Part shown: piece by piece, positions 63,478 to 64,000 of the stretch
How positions within the stretch are numbered: position 1 is the first letter of the stretch
Layout of the letters: every line of letters begins with the position of its first letter
Assembly: GCF_947500795.1 (NCBI RefSeq)
Contig: NZ_CANMTE010000001.1
Span: forward strand, 1,054,001 to 1,118,000
Source of the DNA: an uncultured Gelidibacter sp.
Lineage (GTDB): Bacteria; Bacteroidota; Bacteroidia; Flavobacteriales; Flavobacteriaceae
Length of the DNA: 64,000 nucleotides
Direction of reading: 5' to 3'
Made by a program: the position numbers and the translations under genes
The notes under the pieces: model-generated
Database searches by the model: none
The model's input: the letters and a program-made list of their open reading frames with translations, nothing else
What the model was told of the DNA's origin: nothing

Positions 63478-64000
63478 GTGAATCAAAAATATCTCATCAG
63501 TATTATTGGGCCTACGGCTATTGGTAAAACCAGTTTAAGTATTGCCGTTGCAAACCACTTTAAAACTGAAATTATCTCTGTCGATTCACGACAATTTTAT
63601 AAGGAGATGCAGATTGGTACTGCAGCACCAAGCATTGCGGAACTAAATGCAGCGCCGCATCATTTTATTCACCATAAATCTATTTTGGAAGATTATAATG
63701 TTGGAGCCTTCGAAAAAGATGCACTCAAGAAATTGGAGGAACTTTTCGAGAACCATACTTATGTAGTTATGGTTGGTGGCTCCGGACTTTATATTGATGC
63801 CGTTACGAAAGGACTGGATGAATTCCCTCAAGTAGATCCTGCAATCCGTGAAGAATTAAACGCAGAACTTGACTCACTGGGTTTGGAACATCTACAAAAC
63901 ATGCTCAAAACTTTAGATCCAAAATCGTTCGAAACTATTGCCATAGATAATCCGCATCGGGTTATTAGGGCACTAGAAATTTCTATAGGCAGTGGTCAAC
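63478..64000 (+). CDS. miaA: tRNA dimethylallyltransferase MiaA, partial (cut by window end)
   Basis: The first 174 codons of MiaA are present. The enzyme adds a dimethylallyl group to A37 of tRNAs that read codons starting with U. The start is GTG at 63478; the ATG at 63461 is in another frame and stops at once. The P-loop GPTAIGKT is at residues 11-18, followed by the family segments ISVDSRQFYKEMQIGTAAPS, HHFIHHKSI and VVMVGGSGLYIDAV. The chain then runs out of the window near DNPHRVIRALEIS. Confidence 0.94.
   Translation, partial: MNQKYLISIIGPTAIGKTSLSIAVANHFKTEIISVDSRQFYKEMQIGTAAPSIAELNAAPHHFIHHKSILEDYNVGAFEKDALKKLEELFENHTYVVMVGGSGLYIDAVTKGLDEFPQVDPAIREELNAELDSLGLEHLQNMLKTLDPKSFETIAIDNPHRVIRALEISIGSGQ

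Overview
The window is chromosomal DNA of a marine-type member of the Flavobacteriaceae (Bacteroidota). The evidence is AT-rich sequence, many short lipoproteins with a Cys lipobox, DUF5686/CarboxypepD-reg and DUF3857 proteins, DUF6952 and DUF2007 small proteins, a Bacteroidota-type SRP RNA, and promoters of the TAnnTTTG type that often lie only a few bases before the start codon with no Shine-Dalgarno sequence. No rRNA, tRNA, CRISPR array, integrase or insertion sequence was found. Nearly all genes look like vertically inherited core or shell genes.

Layout. 0-18.2 kb is rich in stress and envelope genes: a cytochrome b561-like protein, an ATP-cone/Mrr nuclease, a rhodanese lipoprotein, MscS, Dps, type II NADH dehydrogenase, NhaA, cardiolipin synthase, a broken trimethylamine monooxygenase (tmm), a GNAT/DUF2141/epimerase/DUF488 run, a two-META lipoprotein, a membrane-anchored glutamate-synthase-like flavoprotein, a PPOX-fold protein, thioredoxin, CsbD and a frameshifted small membrane protein. 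18.2-29.8 kb holds two tandem M28 peptidases, an orphan TPP riboswitch with its terminator, dihydrolipoyl dehydrogenase, an Lrp-CPBP pair divergent from a methionine gamma-lyase-like gene, NhaC, and a peroxiredoxin/thioredoxin/DUF6952 run. 29.8-44.8 kb has an ABC-F protein with one apparently dead ATP site, transaldolase, SRP RNA, glutaminyl cyclase, a thioesterase, SHMT, fumarylacetoacetase, several lipoproteins and YtxJ. 45-64 kb has ClpB, the deoC-deoD-phosphatase operon, SmpB, a DUF5686 outer-membrane protein, a repeat island, Pcm, and a long co-directional run (Gfo/Idh/MocA, 3-hydroxybutyryl-CoA dehydrogenase, DUF1015, YggS, exonuclease/GIY-YIG, DUF3857, K+ channel, miaA cut by the window end).

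How the genes fit together. Osmotic and ionic homeostasis (MscS, NhaA, NhaC, Cls, K+ channel, and formerly TMAO synthesis), oxidative and thiol stress (Dps, peroxiredoxin, thioredoxins, YtxJ, rhodanese) and protein quality control (ClpB, SmpB, Pcm, M28 peptidases) dominate. Central metabolism is represented by lpdA, glyA, transaldolase, fah, deoC and deoD.

Best leads: the TPP aptamer-terminator with no recognisable thiamine gene downstream; the tmm gene split by what looks like a deletion of about 16 bp; a DEDDh exonuclease/GIY-YIG protein whose catalytic domain has no ATG, GTG or TTG start; the asymmetric ABC-F ATPase; the ATP-cone nuclease; an A8-tract frameshift; and a 56-bp tandem repeat with an inverted partner. 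All are sequence readings without database searches.
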